Part shown: positions 7,279 through 15,817 of the stretch, one piece after another
Layout of the letters: each line of letters starts with the position of its first letter
Position numbering within the stretch: the first letter of the stretch is position 1
Assembly (NCBI RefSeq): GCF_000953655.1
Contig: NZ_LN681225.1
Span: 3,175,501-3,239,500 of the forward strand
Length of the DNA stretch: 64,000 nt
Direction of reading: 5' to 3'
Origin: Legionella hackeliae
Lineage (GTDB): Bacteria > Pseudomonadota > Gammaproteobacteria > Legionellales > Legionellaceae
Made by a program: the position numbers and the translations under genes
The notes under the pieces: model-generated
What the model was told of the DNA's origin: nothing
Database searches by the model: none
Seen by the model: only the letters and a program-made list of their open reading frames with translations

Positions 7279-8349
7279 GGAGCGCGCAGACGTGTTAGCC
7301 ATTGCCTTCTCCTCGGTGGGCAAAATTAGATAGCCCTCCCCAATCACCTTTTTCAGCCATTGATAAGCAGGATGCTTTTTTGAAGTGACTAATGTTAAAC
7401 GCATTTGATTGCCACGATTTTCCATAAACGTGGGTTGATAGAGAATCTTTGCAATCGAAATACGACCATTCTCATTTTTTTCAAGATGTAGTGACAATAA
7501 ACCACTGCTTCGATTTTTAAGACTACCCTGATTCGATATAAAATTCCCCAAAGAATAAGCGACGAACACTTTTCTGCCATTTTGGGTGGTTAACCAGGCA
7601 AAAGGTTGCACGCAATGTGGATGTGACCCCAGAATCGCAAGCGCTCCTGCTTCAGCAAATTCTTTTGCCAATGCCTGTTGCGCTTTATTAGGACGAGTTT
7701 GATATTCCACCCCCCAATGGGGCGTGACAATAACAGCGTCGTGGGTTTTAGCGAGTTCACTAATTAATTGCAGTACTTGTTGTTTATCGCGGTAACAATG
7801 AAGAACTTGGCGATGTTTGTCTGCAATGCCATTGGTATCCTGAGTACAGGCCAACCAGGCAATAGAGACATTATTACTCGTTGTTTCAGCAAACCAGGCA
7901 TCCTCGCTATTTTGCCGACGTGTGCCAGTAAAGGCTATTGCATTGGTCTGTAAATTGGCGATGGTTTTATCGATACCAGTTCCCCAACGATCCAAAGTAT
8001 GGTTATTGGCGGTGGAAACCACATCAAAGCCTGAGAGTTTTAATGCACTAATTAAGGAAGGCGGATAGTTAAACATAGGAAAAGCAGTATAAGCCTCTTT
8101 AATATTTGTCGTACTATTACCTCGACTGTCAAGCATCTCAGCTGCAGGGCCTTCTAAATTTCCATACGTAATATCGGCGTTATCCAATTGAGGAATGACA
8201 GCTAACCACAAGGTACTAAACCCTTTTTCCATCCCCGTTTTTTGTAAGGGTTTATGGAGAAGCACATCACCGACGGCAATAATATGAACATTGCCGGCAA
8301 ATAATGGGGAGAATAACCAAAAACTAAACGCGAGGATTAGCCTTGACAT
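7270..8349 (-). CDS. CapA-family (PGA_cap) metallophosphoesterase-like protein, exported
   Basis: The 359-residue protein starts with a signal peptide (MSRLILAFSFWLF...FAG). Family motifs follow: AVGDVLLH near residue 26, YGNLEGP, the STANNHTLD block, VTPHWGVEY, ILGSHPHCVQPF and YSLGNFISNQ. PGA_cap proteins are calcineurin-like enzymes linked to capsule or poly-gamma-glutamate work in Bacillus; in Gram-negatives the substrate is mostly unknown. With no other capsule gene nearby, an envelope role is as far as the data go. The ribosome site GGAG is well placed. Confidence 0.88.
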   Translation of the reverse strand: MSRLILAFSFWLFSPLFAGNVHIIAVGDVLLHKPLQKTGMEKGFSTLWLAVIPQLDNADITYGNLEGPAAEMLDSRGNSTTNIKEAYTAFPMFNYPPSLISALKLSGFDVVSTANNHTLDRWGTGIDKTIANLQTNAIAFTGTRRQNSEDAWFAETTSNNVSIAWLACTQDTNGIADKHRQVLHCYRDKQQVLQLISELAKTHDAVIVTPHWGVEYQTRPNKAQQALAKEFAEAGALAILGSHPHCVQPFAWLTTQNGRKVFVAYSLGNFISNQGSLKNRSSGLLSLHLEKNENGRISIAKILYQPTFMENRGNQMRLTLVTSKKHPAYQWLKKVIGEGYLILPTEEKAMANTSARSSL

Positions 8350-8438
8350 GGGATTCTCCGAAATAGCTAAAGATTATTTTTTATACATATGCCATGCCAA
8401 ATAATTTTTTTAAAAATTGCTTTTTTAAAGTGTTATTA

Positions 8439-8469
8439 CTTAATAAATTCTTAATCTTTTTTGTATAAA
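8439..8469 (+). promoter_or_regulatory. PmrA-type box plus -10 element
   Basis: Two direct half-sites CTTAATAAA and CTTAATCTT (8439-8447 and 8450-8458) are separated by 2 bp, matching the cTTAATatT-N2-cTTAATatT element bound by Legionella PmrA. TATAAA follows at 8464-8469, placing the box where an activator would replace a -35. Many Dot/Icm effectors and icm genes carry this arrangement. Confidence 0.6.
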
Positions 8470-8503
8470 ATTAAATCACATTTGCCATAACAGGAATCTA
8501 ACA

Positions 8504-9370
8504 ATGGCTCCTCGTGCGTTTTCTCAACTTTGCAAAAAAGCAAATTTCAGTATTTTTAACGACACATTGACTATCTATGTGAAACCCAATGGTGAATATG
8601 AAGAGCGATTGATCCTTGATCACAAGATTGGTGGGTTTCGTTCCGTACAAGAGCCTTGTTATTACATTTCTGAACGCGATAAATATACGACAGAAAGACG
8701 ACTTATGGATGAACTGGGCGTGATTCAGTGGGTAAAATTAGAACATGATGGGCACCACTTGTTACATCAGGATGCTTTTGATAGGGAAGGAAGACACTCT
8801 CATGCGAAATTTAAAAAAGTTATTGATGAGCCCTTTTTAATAGAAATCGTAGAAGTTTTGAAGCGGTCTGGTTACATTAGCCATGAAGAAGAGACTCAAT
8901 TCATTGACAATTTTAATTTAGCCAATCGTCTGGATGTAGATGGATATTTTACAGAGCAACTTAATAAAGCAAAGAAATTACAGAAAGATTTAGAAACGAA
9001 ATCCACATTGAATCCTAACAAGTATGAGAAGGCGGTAAGGGCTGCCAAGGATCTTTGTACTACCTTAGAGGCAGAATATGTAAAATTTGACGATGCAGAA
9101 CGCTCCTCTACTTCTGCTGAAGAATTCAAAAAGAACGCATTAGCTGCCATAGAGGCTGCCCAATCAGAACTTAAACATCATCGCGGTTGGAAAGAAGTTT
9201 TCTACAACGTGGGCCTTGCAGTTAGTATGCTGGTTATTCCCTACATCGCTGTAGGACTCTACAATGTGGCGCAAAAAAAGGATTTTATGTTTTTTAAAGT
9301 AGAGACTGAATCTAGTAGCGAACTTAAGGCATTTGAGGCTGAACTATTTCCCTCAATGAAAAAACGATAG
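8504..9370 (+). CDS. Hypothetical protein, PmrA-box-driven Dot/Icm effector candidate
   Basis: A 288-residue protein of no recognised family. Residues ~1-130 are mixed. Residues ~140-225 are a long Lys/Glu/Ala-rich helix suited to coiled coil. Residues ~235-260 form one hydrophobic segment (VGLAVSMLVIPYIAVGLYNVA). The tail ending SMKKR is rich in Glu and Ser, as effector C-terminal signals often are. The PmrA box upstream is the best support for effector status. The ribosome site AGGA is 8 nt before ATG. A bidirectional hairpin terminator separates it from hslO. Confidence 0.75.
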   Translation: MAPRAFSQLCKKANFSIFNDTLTIYVKPNGEYEERLILDHKIGGFRSVQEPCYYISERDKYTTERRLMDELGVIQWVKLEHDGHHLLHQDAFDREGRHSHAKFKKVIDEPFLIEIVEVLKRSGYISHEEETQFIDNFNLANRLDVDGYFTEQLNKAKKLQKDLETKSTLNPNKYEKAVRAAKDLCTTLEAEYVKFDDAERSSTSAEEFKKNALAAIEAAQSELKHHRGWKEVFYNVGLAVSMLVIPYIAVGLYNVAQKKDFMFFKVETESSSELKAFEAELFPSMKKR

Positions 9371-9389
9371 ATTTGTAATCTAATCCTAC

Positions 9390-9430
9390 GAAGATTCATG
9401 CCATTAGAACTTCCAAGGGCATGAATCTTC
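9390..9430. terminator. Hairpin between convergent genes
   Basis: A perfect 13-bp stem, GAAGATTCATGCC with GGCATGAATCTTC, has a 15-nt loop and sits between the 8504-9370 gene and hslO. U-tracts are weak on both sides, so it may work as a bidirectional transcript end or an RNA-stabilising stem. Confidence 0.65.
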
Positions 9431-9443
9431 CAAAATAACCCTC

Positions 9444-10289
9444 TTATTTCCGAAATAGCATAGTGACATCGATAGCATCAAACGAATACTGCTTATTGCA
9501 AAAATCACAGGTTACGTCGATTTTTCCTTTTTCTTTCAATAACTGTTTTGCTTCTTCTTCGCCAAGAATGGTTAAGACTTGTTTCATTTTTTCTTCACTG
9601 CAACGGCATTGAAAGCGTACTCTACGGGCATCGAAAAGGCGAACTTCTGTTTCATTATAAAGACGGTAAAGTAACGTTTGGTTATCGAGGGTCAACAATT
9701 CCTGCTCACTCACGGTTTGCCCAAGTTGTACAGCATATTCCCAGAAGTTCTCACGTTGCTGAGTATCTTGACCAGGCATTAATTGCAACAACATACCCGC
9801 TGCCATGTCTTCGTTCACAGCTAGCCATACACGAGTAGCAATTTGCTCAGATTGGGCAAAATAGGCCATTAAATTTTCACTCATGGAGGTGGATTGAATG
9901 GGGACGACACTTTGATAAGCTTGTGTTTGATTATATTGATTAATGGTTAATACAATTTGTCCTTTCAAAAATGCTTCAGCATAATCAACAATTTGTAAGT
10001 CTTCTTCATATTTTGCAAATGCCCTTAAGTTCAGGTGATGATCACATTGAACAATCAGCAAGGGCAGACGTTTATCGCCCTGGAACTGCAAGCTTAAATT
10101 GCCCTCAAACTTTATGCTTCCCACCAGAAGAAGACAGGAAACCAGCGCTTCGCCCAACAGATTTTTTATCATAGGAGGGTAAGAACGTTGTCCCATGATG
10201 GTTTGATAAGTGTCTTGTAGATGAGCAATTTCACCGCGAATATTGGCATTCTCAAAAATAAAACGCTGAAGAGAGTCAATTTCTTTCAT
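9444..10289 (-). CDS. hslO: Hsp33 redox-regulated chaperone
   Basis: The 281-residue length is normal for Hsp33. The C-terminal zinc/redox switch is intact: CRC in FQCRCSEEK and CDFC in VTCDFCNK, the CxC...CxxC arrangement that releases zinc and forms disulfides on oxidation to activate holdase activity. The N-terminal domain carries the typical GEALVSCLLL helix. It acts in the cytoplasm under oxidative and heat stress. Rep starts divergently 107 bp away. Confidence 0.96.
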   Translation of the reverse strand: MKEIDSLQRFIFENANIRGEIAHLQDTYQTIMGQRSYPPMIKNLLGEALVSCLLLVGSIKFEGNLSLQFQGDKRLPLLIVQCDHHLNLRAFAKYEEDLQIVDYAEAFLKGQIVLTINQYNQTQAYQSVVPIQSTSMSENLMAYFAQSEQIATRVWLAVNEDMAAGMLLQLMPGQDTQQRENFWEYAVQLGQTVSEQELLTLDNQTLLYRLYNETEVRLFDARRVRFQCRCSEEKMKQVLTILGEEEAKQLLKEKGKIDVTCDFCNKQYSFDAIDVTMLFRK

Positions 10290-10396
10290 TATTGAACCTG
10301 TGGATCTGCAAAATGGACATATTCTAGCATAAAGAAGATTGCACGCCTCGATTTGTCACGAGATAATGATCTTTTTTTGTTCGAGATAAAAAGACA

Positions 10397-12385
10397 ATGT
10401 TAAATCCTCAACAAACGGCAGCAGTGCGCTATATTGATGGCCCTTTGTTGGTGCTGGCTGGTGCTGGGAGTGGTAAAACTAGGGTCATCACCCAAAAGAT
10501 AGCCTATTTGCTTGAACAATGTGGCTATGCTGCTACCAGTGTTTGTGCGGTGACATTTACTAACAAAGCAGCCAATGAAATGCGAGCCCGTATTGCTTCT
10601 GTTCTACCCGCAACGATTCGACGTGGGTTAAAGGTAGCTACATTTCATACTTTAGGTTTAACGATCATTAAGCACAATGTGGCTTTGTGTGGTTTAAAAG
10701 CTGGGTTTTCAATTTTTGATAGTGAAGATTGTCTGCAATTATTACGAAGTTTTTTACCTGCAAATAAAGCCACAGAACGCGATTATTTATTTCAAATACA
10801 ACAGCAAATTTCACGCTGGAAGAATGAATTATTAAGTCCTGAAGATGTTTCAAAACTTGCAGTTGATGATGAGATTGCACGCATTTATCCTGTCTACCAA
10901 CAGGCCTTGAAAGCCTATAATGCAGTTGATTTTGATGATTTGATTCGCTTGCCGGTTCACTTGTTAACCAATCATGCTGAGGTCCGGGAAAAATGGCAAA
11001 ATAAAATTCGTCATTTGTTAGTCGATGAATACCAGGATTCCAACACCTGCCAATATTTGTTGGTTAAATTGCTTACCGGGATTCGAGCACAATTTACTGT
11101 TGTGGGTGATGATGATCAGTCTATCTATGCATGGCGAGGCGCTAAACCTGAAAATTTGGCACAACTGCAAAAAGATTATCCCCAACTTAAAGTGATTAAA
11201 CTTGAACAAAATTATCGGTCTACCGCACGAATTTTACATGTCGCCAATCATTTAATCGCCAACAATACCCATTTGTTTAGCAAGAAATTGTGGAGTGCCT
11301 TAGGCCATGGGGAACCTTTGCGTGTTTTGGTATGTAAAGATGATAATGATGAGGCTGAGCAAGTTGTGGCTGATTTGATTAGTCATAAATTACGCAATCG
11401 TACGCAATATGGCGAATATGCAATTTTATATCGAGGAAATCATCAGTCACGCATTTTTGAAAAAATTTTGCGTCATCACGGTATTCCATACCGTATTAGT
11501 GGAGGACAATCGTGGTTTGCTCGCAGCGAGGTTAAGGATATTTTTGCTTACTTAAAACTACTGTGTAATGACGCTGATGATGCCGCCTTCTTAAGAGTAA
11601 TTAACACTCCAAAACGAGGGATTGGCGATACCAGTCTCGATGCGTTAGGACATTACGCACAAGGCAGAGGACAAAGTCTTTACAGTTGTGCAGATCATTT
11701 GGCTTTAGCTGAGCTACTTGCGGATAAACCACGGGCAGCCTTACTCCATTTCAAGCAATGGTTTGAGGAAATCAAACAGCAACTAAAAAAGCGCGGTGCA
11801 GTTGAGGTATTGCGTGAGATGGTGGATGACAGTGGTTATGAGGCTTATATTTATGAGCAATGTGATGCACCTGCAAAAGCGCAAAAACGCATGGACAATG
11901 TATGGGAACTTATTGAGTGGGTGGGCCGTTTACTTGCAAAAGATACCGATCAACAGTTGTCTGATGTGGTTAACAAACTGATTCTTATCGATATTTTAGA
12001 GCAATCCGACGAGCATGATGGCGAAAGTTTGCAATTAATGACCTTACATGCCTCTAAAGGCCTTGAGTTTCCCTATGTGTACTTGGTGGGTATGGAAGAG
12101 GAATTATTACCGCATCGAGTAAGTATTGACGAAGATCAAATCGAAGAAGAGCGCCGCTTAGCCTATGTGGGAATTACACGTGCCCAAAAAGCGTTGTGCT
12201 TAACGTTGGCTAAAAAACGTCGCCGTGGGGGCGAATTACAAGACTGCCAACCAAGTCGTTTTTTAGAGGAGCTGCCTCAAGATAGCCTGGAATGGTTTGG
12301 CAAATCAGGTGAACGAAATGAAGCGAAAGCAAAAGCGACAGCTCAATCTCATTTAGCGGGATTAAAAAATCTACTCCAGGATTAA
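10397..12385 (+). CDS. rep: ATP-dependent DNA helicase Rep
   Basis: A superfamily 1 3'-5' helicase of 662 residues, the usual Rep length. Motifs are visible in order: LNPQQTAAV (Q motif), AGAGSGKT (Walker A), TFTNKAANEM (Ia), VDEYQDSN (II), VVGDDDQSIYAWRGA (III), LEQNYRS (IV), LMTLHASKGLEF (V) and AYVGITRA (VI). Rep clears proteins ahead of replication forks and assists restart. The shorter C-terminus favours Rep over UvrD. Confidence 0.95.
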   Translation: MLNPQQTAAVRYIDGPLLVLAGAGSGKTRVITQKIAYLLEQCGYAATSVCAVTFTNKAANEMRARIASVLPATIRRGLKVATFHTLGLTIIKHNVALCGLKAGFSIFDSEDCLQLLRSFLPANKATERDYLFQIQQQISRWKNELLSPEDVSKLAVDDEIARIYPVYQQALKAYNAVDFDDLIRLPVHLLTNHAEVREKWQNKIRHLLVDEYQDSNTCQYLLVKLLTGIRAQFTVVGDDDQSIYAWRGAKPENLAQLQKDYPQLKVIKLEQNYRSTARILHVANHLIANNTHLFSKKLWSALGHGEPLRVLVCKDDNDEAEQVVADLISHKLRNRTQYGEYAILYRGNHQSRIFEKILRHHGIPYRISGGQSWFARSEVKDIFAYLKLLCNDADDAAFLRVINTPKRGIGDTSLDALGHYAQGRGQSLYSCADHLALAELLADKPRAALLHFKQWFEEIKQQLKKRGAVEVLREMVDDSGYEAYIYEQCDAPAKAQKRMDNVWELIEWVGRLLAKDTDQQLSDVVNKLILIDILEQSDEHDGESLQLMTLHASKGLEFPYVYLVGMEEELLPHRVSIDEDQIEEERRLAYVGITRAQKALCLTLAKKRRRGGELQDCQPSRFLEELPQDSLEWFGKSGERNEAKAKATAQSHLAGLKNLLQD

Positions 12386-12463
12386 ATACGAGAAGGCTTT
12401 TATTTCCTTTTAGTCTACGTTAACTTATTTGATACTTAGATGATTACTACAAGGATGGTTCTT

Positions 12464-13552
12464 TTGAATAAAACGGATTTATTCCAGCCAACAATGCTTG
12501 GCTCACTGCGATTAGCTAATCGCATTGTGATGGCTCCTTTGACTCGCAGTCGTGCTGGCAAACATGATGTCCAAGGTCTAATGAATGCTGAATATTATGC
12601 CCAAAGAGCAAGCGCTGGGTTAATTATCAGTGAAGCGACGCAAATTTCGCAGCAAGGCAAAGGTTATGCATTTACTCCTGGTATTTATTCGCAAGAACAA
12701 GTTGCCGGTTGGAAATTGGTCACCGACGCGGTTCATGCTGAACAAGGATTAATCTTTGCTCAGCTTTGGCACGTGGGACGTATTTCACATCCTGATTTAC
12801 AACCCGATCATCAATTACCTGTCGCGCCTTCTGCCGTTAAACCAGTGGGACAGGCATTTACTGAAACTGGGTTTAAAGAGTTGGTGACTCCACGTGCTCT
12901 TGTAACAAGCGAAATTCCTGAAGTGATAAAACAGTATGTTCATGCGGCTCAATGTGCTAAGCAAGCAGGGTTTGATGGCATTGAGTTACATGCTGCCAAT
13001 GGCTATCTAATCGACCAATTTCTACGTGATAAAACCAATCTCAGAACTGATCGCTATGGTGGCAGTTTGGGAAATCGAACACGTTTTTTGCTGGAGTTGC
13101 TAGAAGCCCTTGTCTCAGTGTGGCCTTCAGAAAGAATAGGGATTCGTTTATCTCCTGTGAGCCCCGCTAATGATATTGCGGATAGCAAACCAATGGAGAC
13201 ATTTTCTTATGTGGTTAAAGCAATTAATCATTTTAATTTATCTTATCTTCATTGTGTTGAAGGGGTAACTACAGGGCCACGCAATATTCCGGCTAACTTT
13301 AGTTTTACTGAGTTACGAGCTCTCTTCAGTGGACAGTACATGGCTAATAATGGTTATGATTTAGAACTTGCATTGAAAGCTCGTCGCGACAATACAGCGG
13401 ATTTAATTTGCTTAGGCCGCCCTTTTATTGCTAATCCTGATTTGGTCGCACGCCTGCAAAATGGAGCGTCCTTAGCGGAAGCTCCCAAAGAATTATGGTA
13501 TGGTGGCGGGGCTCATGGCTATATTGATTGGCCAATGTCTAACGAGATTTAA
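12464..13552 (+). CDS. Old yellow enzyme-family NADH:flavin oxidoreductase
   Basis: An FMN-binding TIM-barrel ene-reductase of the NemA/OYE family. Diagnostic stretches are VMAPLTRSRAG, the ATQISQQGKGYAFTPGIYS block, AQLWHVGRISH, FDGIELHAANGYLIDQFL, NLRTDRYGGS with NRTRF, and CLGRPFIANPDL near the C-terminus. HAAN gives the His/Asn pair that binds substrate carbonyl or nitro groups. I prefer TTG 12464 (MNKTDLF) because AAGGA lies 8 nt upstream; ATG 12440 and ATG 12455 are in frame but poorly placed. It acts on electrophilic enones or nitro-compounds; the physiological substrate is unknown. Confidence 0.9.
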   Translation: MNKTDLFQPTMLGSLRLANRIVMAPLTRSRAGKHDVQGLMNAEYYAQRASAGLIISEATQISQQGKGYAFTPGIYSQEQVAGWKLVTDAVHAEQGLIFAQLWHVGRISHPDLQPDHQLPVAPSAVKPVGQAFTETGFKELVTPRALVTSEIPEVIKQYVHAAQCAKQAGFDGIELHAANGYLIDQFLRDKTNLRTDRYGGSLGNRTRFLLELLEALVSVWPSERIGIRLSPVSPANDIADSKPMETFSYVVKAINHFNLSYLHCVEGVTTGPRNIPANFSFTELRALFSGQYMANNGYDLELALKARRDNTADLICLGRPFIANPDLVARLQNGASLAEAPKELWYGGGAHGYIDWPMSNEI

Positions 13553-13560
13553 GTGAAATA

Positions 13561-13586
13561 TATGTTGGGTCAAACGACCCAACATA
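13561..13586. terminator. Hairpin between the OYE gene and mavN
   Basis: An 11-bp perfect stem TATGTTGGGTC/GACCCAACATA with a 4-nt AAAC loop lies between convergent stop codons. A related imperfect hairpin with TGGG/CCCA lies at 17791-17828. Confidence 0.75.
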
Positions 13587-13610
13587 CGTTGTACTGCATC
13601 ATTGAGAACG

Positions 13611-15608
13611 CTAAGCGGCAGGAGATGAAATTTGTGTGGGTAATTCGTCAATAAATTTACTTGTTTTGGTTTTGCTGTCCGGTCTATCAAAAAAGCGTTG
13701 TTTATAGTGAACGTGGTTTCCTTTCTCCTCTTCTAATCGCTCTACAACCGATTTACCGTTACGTAAGTCATTTTGCAGAGTATTAAGCGCATCCAGTTTT
13801 TCATGGGCAATACCTTGCTGCCAAACTACTTTTCCTAAATGCTTTTCTTTAAATCGATCAATACGGTAAATGGCATGATGAGCTTTCCAATTAGCAGAAG
13901 GTTGCTCGACTCCCTTTAAATTAACATGGCTGATTTCTTTCTCACCCATTTGCTTTTCCCGTGCTTGTTTGTAATCAAGAACATGACGAAACGTTCCTTC
14001 ATTTCTTTGACTTGCCCAAGAATCCCATTTTGCAGCAGCAATATAGAATAGGAAGAAGAAACCTTTTATTACTCGTGTAGGAATATCAACACTATGATCA
14101 TGACCATGGCCTGCGCTTAAACGCTCTTTTAACAGTGCTTTAGTCTGTTTGGATGGTTTATTGGTATGTTGATGTATGTCCTGCATTTCAACTTCATGCG
14201 AGTCTGAGTGATGGTGATGATGTTCATCGTCATGATGGTGCTGGTGTCCGTCATGGCTATGATCGAAGAAGTAATGTGCATCTTCAAAACCTTCACTGAT
14301 GATTCCAAGTAAAGCGGACACAATTTCAGGAACTCCCGGTACCCTATCAGCAGTAACTCCAATACTAATTAAATGACCTAGAAAGAAGACTATCCGCAGG
14401 GGAGTAACAGTAAGCTTTAACAAAATACGCGCAGGGTTAACAATTTGCAACCAGTTTTCTCGGGCCTTAAGATTCTGCCAACCCTCAACAATTGATTTGC
14501 CAAAGCGCTTTAAAAATCCATGCTTTACTTGAGTAGCCTTATCAATGATATCCAAGGATTCGCTGGTATTTTGTAAGTTAAACACTAAAGAGGACATGCC
14601 GGTAACCACTGGATGGATAACCCCCATTACAAAGCTTGGTATTTTCTCCATCCAAGTAAAAATGGGGCGAGTATGCTTAACAACTGTCCACCAGGTACCT
14701 GCAGTACAAACAGTAAGAGCCACCGCTAAACCAACTAACAAAATAGCAACCGTGGCGATAAAAACAGAACGAACAGTAAGACCTTCTGATAAATTATGAC
14801 GAATTTTGTTATACCATTTGCGAATAGTGTCATTATTAATCATATCCGTTACAGCATTGTAAGTGAGGAAGCCATAGGCAGCACCAGCGATTATCGCCAT
14901 AGGGACAATCAAAAATGGAAGTGCAGTCATAGAAATAGCCGCTAAAAGAGGAATAGCAGCAAAGGCCTCCACTAATAAATAAGTCGTACCAAATCCCATA
15001 AAGATACTGGCAAGTAAACTAAAAAGTTTTACTTTATTAAAGTGAGCACGACGTTCTTTTAATTTAGTTTGCCACTCTTCCTGATCATGATTACTTAACC
15101 ACTGTTTCAGTTGGTTTTCGTAGATATTGACGGTTGTTGTCTCAGAATCAGAGAGGGTTTGGTTTGAAACTTGTCCTGAAAGTTGTTGCGCAAACCATTT
15201 CTCCATATTACGCAAGGTTTTTTCAATTCGTTGTTTATCAGCAAGACTCTGCTTGTCCAATTTTTTATGAGCAAACAAATGCAATAATTTTAATTGCTTT
15301 TCATAATCTTTAAAAAATTCAGGGCAGTTTTCATCGGCAGTATTAGGAAAATGAGTGAGCAAATATTCATTCGCTAGATGATGTTTCAGATACTCTCGCT
15401 TGAAGAATAATTTATTTAATGCACCTTTGATATTTTGTAGATAAATTTCGCCCTCGTAAGCGACAGAAAGAACGAAAGAGCCAAGGGCTAGTGATAATGC
15501 TGGTGATAAAACAAACATGCCTCCAAAGCTTAAGAAACCAAGAATTAAGCTTGCACCCATAGTAAGTAATATCAAAAGAAGATAATAAGGGATTTTTTTT
15601 GCTTTCAT
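13611..15608 (-). CDS. mavN: MavN/IroT-like polytopic Fe(II) transporter, Dot/Icm effector
   Basis: A 665-residue protein with an N-terminal hydrophobic hairpin (residues 8-50), further membrane segments around 195-250, 285-310 and 325-345 and near 400-425, and a histidine-rich loop at ~444-490 with HDGHQHHH and EHHHHHSDSH, plus GHGHDHS near 500. In L. pneumophila MavN is a Fur-controlled effector placed in the vacuole membrane to bring in ferrous iron, and its gene is a neighbour of lapA. Size, topology, the Fur box upstream and divergent lapA all agree here. The ribosome site is weak (TTGGTGA). Without an alignment a small chance remains that it is another His-rich metal transporter. Confidence 0.85.
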   Translation of the reverse strand: MKAKKIPYYLLLILLTMGASLILGFLSFGGMFVLSPALSLALGSFVLSVAYEGEIYLQNIKGALNKLFFKREYLKHHLANEYLLTHFPNTADENCPEFFKDYEKQLKLLHLFAHKKLDKQSLADKQRIEKTLRNMEKWFAQQLSGQVSNQTLSDSETTTVNIYENQLKQWLSNHDQEEWQTKLKERRAHFNKVKLFSLLASIFMGFGTTYLLVEAFAAIPLLAAISMTALPFLIVPMAIIAGAAYGFLTYNAVTDMINNDTIRKWYNKIRHNLSEGLTVRSVFIATVAILLVGLAVALTVCTAGTWWTVVKHTRPIFTWMEKIPSFVMGVIHPVVTGMSSLVFNLQNTSESLDIIDKATQVKHGFLKRFGKSIVEGWQNLKARENWLQIVNPARILLKLTVTPLRIVFFLGHLISIGVTADRVPGVPEIVSALLGIISEGFEDAHYFFDHSHDGHQHHHDDEHHHHHSDSHEVEMQDIHQHTNKPSKQTKALLKERLSAGHGHDHSVDIPTRVIKGFFFLFYIAAAKWDSWASQRNEGTFRHVLDYKQAREKQMGEKEISHVNLKGVEQPSANWKAHHAIYRIDRFKEKHLGKVVWQQGIAHEKLDALNTLQNDLRNGKSVVERLEEEKGNHVHYKQRFFDRPDSKTKTSKFIDELPTQISSPAA

Positions 15609-15643
15609 TGTTCACCAAGTAGGCAGATAAAAAGAAATGAAAC

Positions 15644-15674
15644 TTTATAACAAATGAAAATGATTATCAATAAC
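15644..15674 (-). promoter_or_regulatory. Fur box overlapping the mavN promoter
   Basis: GAAAATGATTATCAATAAC (15656-15674) matches 15 of 19 bases of the Fur consensus. On the minus strand, TTGATA (15670-15665) and TATAAA (15649-15644) form a -35/-10 pair 15 bp apart, and the box covers the -35 and part of the spacer. Iron-replete Fur would block this promoter. Transcription would begin about 30 nt before the mavN start. Confidence 0.75.
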
Positions 15675-15817
15675 TTCGAGGGCAAAAAAATAACATCTCG
15701 AGCGACGGAGATCGCTTATAAAAAAATAAAGTGATGGAGTTGGAAAATAGGGGTGACATAGTTTTGCATCCTCATGTACCATGGAAGCGATTTTTTAAAC
15801 GTTAACAAGGAGTGATG

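Noticed and set aside
14129-14362. Minus-strand ORF inside mavN
   Set aside because: An alternate-frame shadow created by the His-codon-rich segment.
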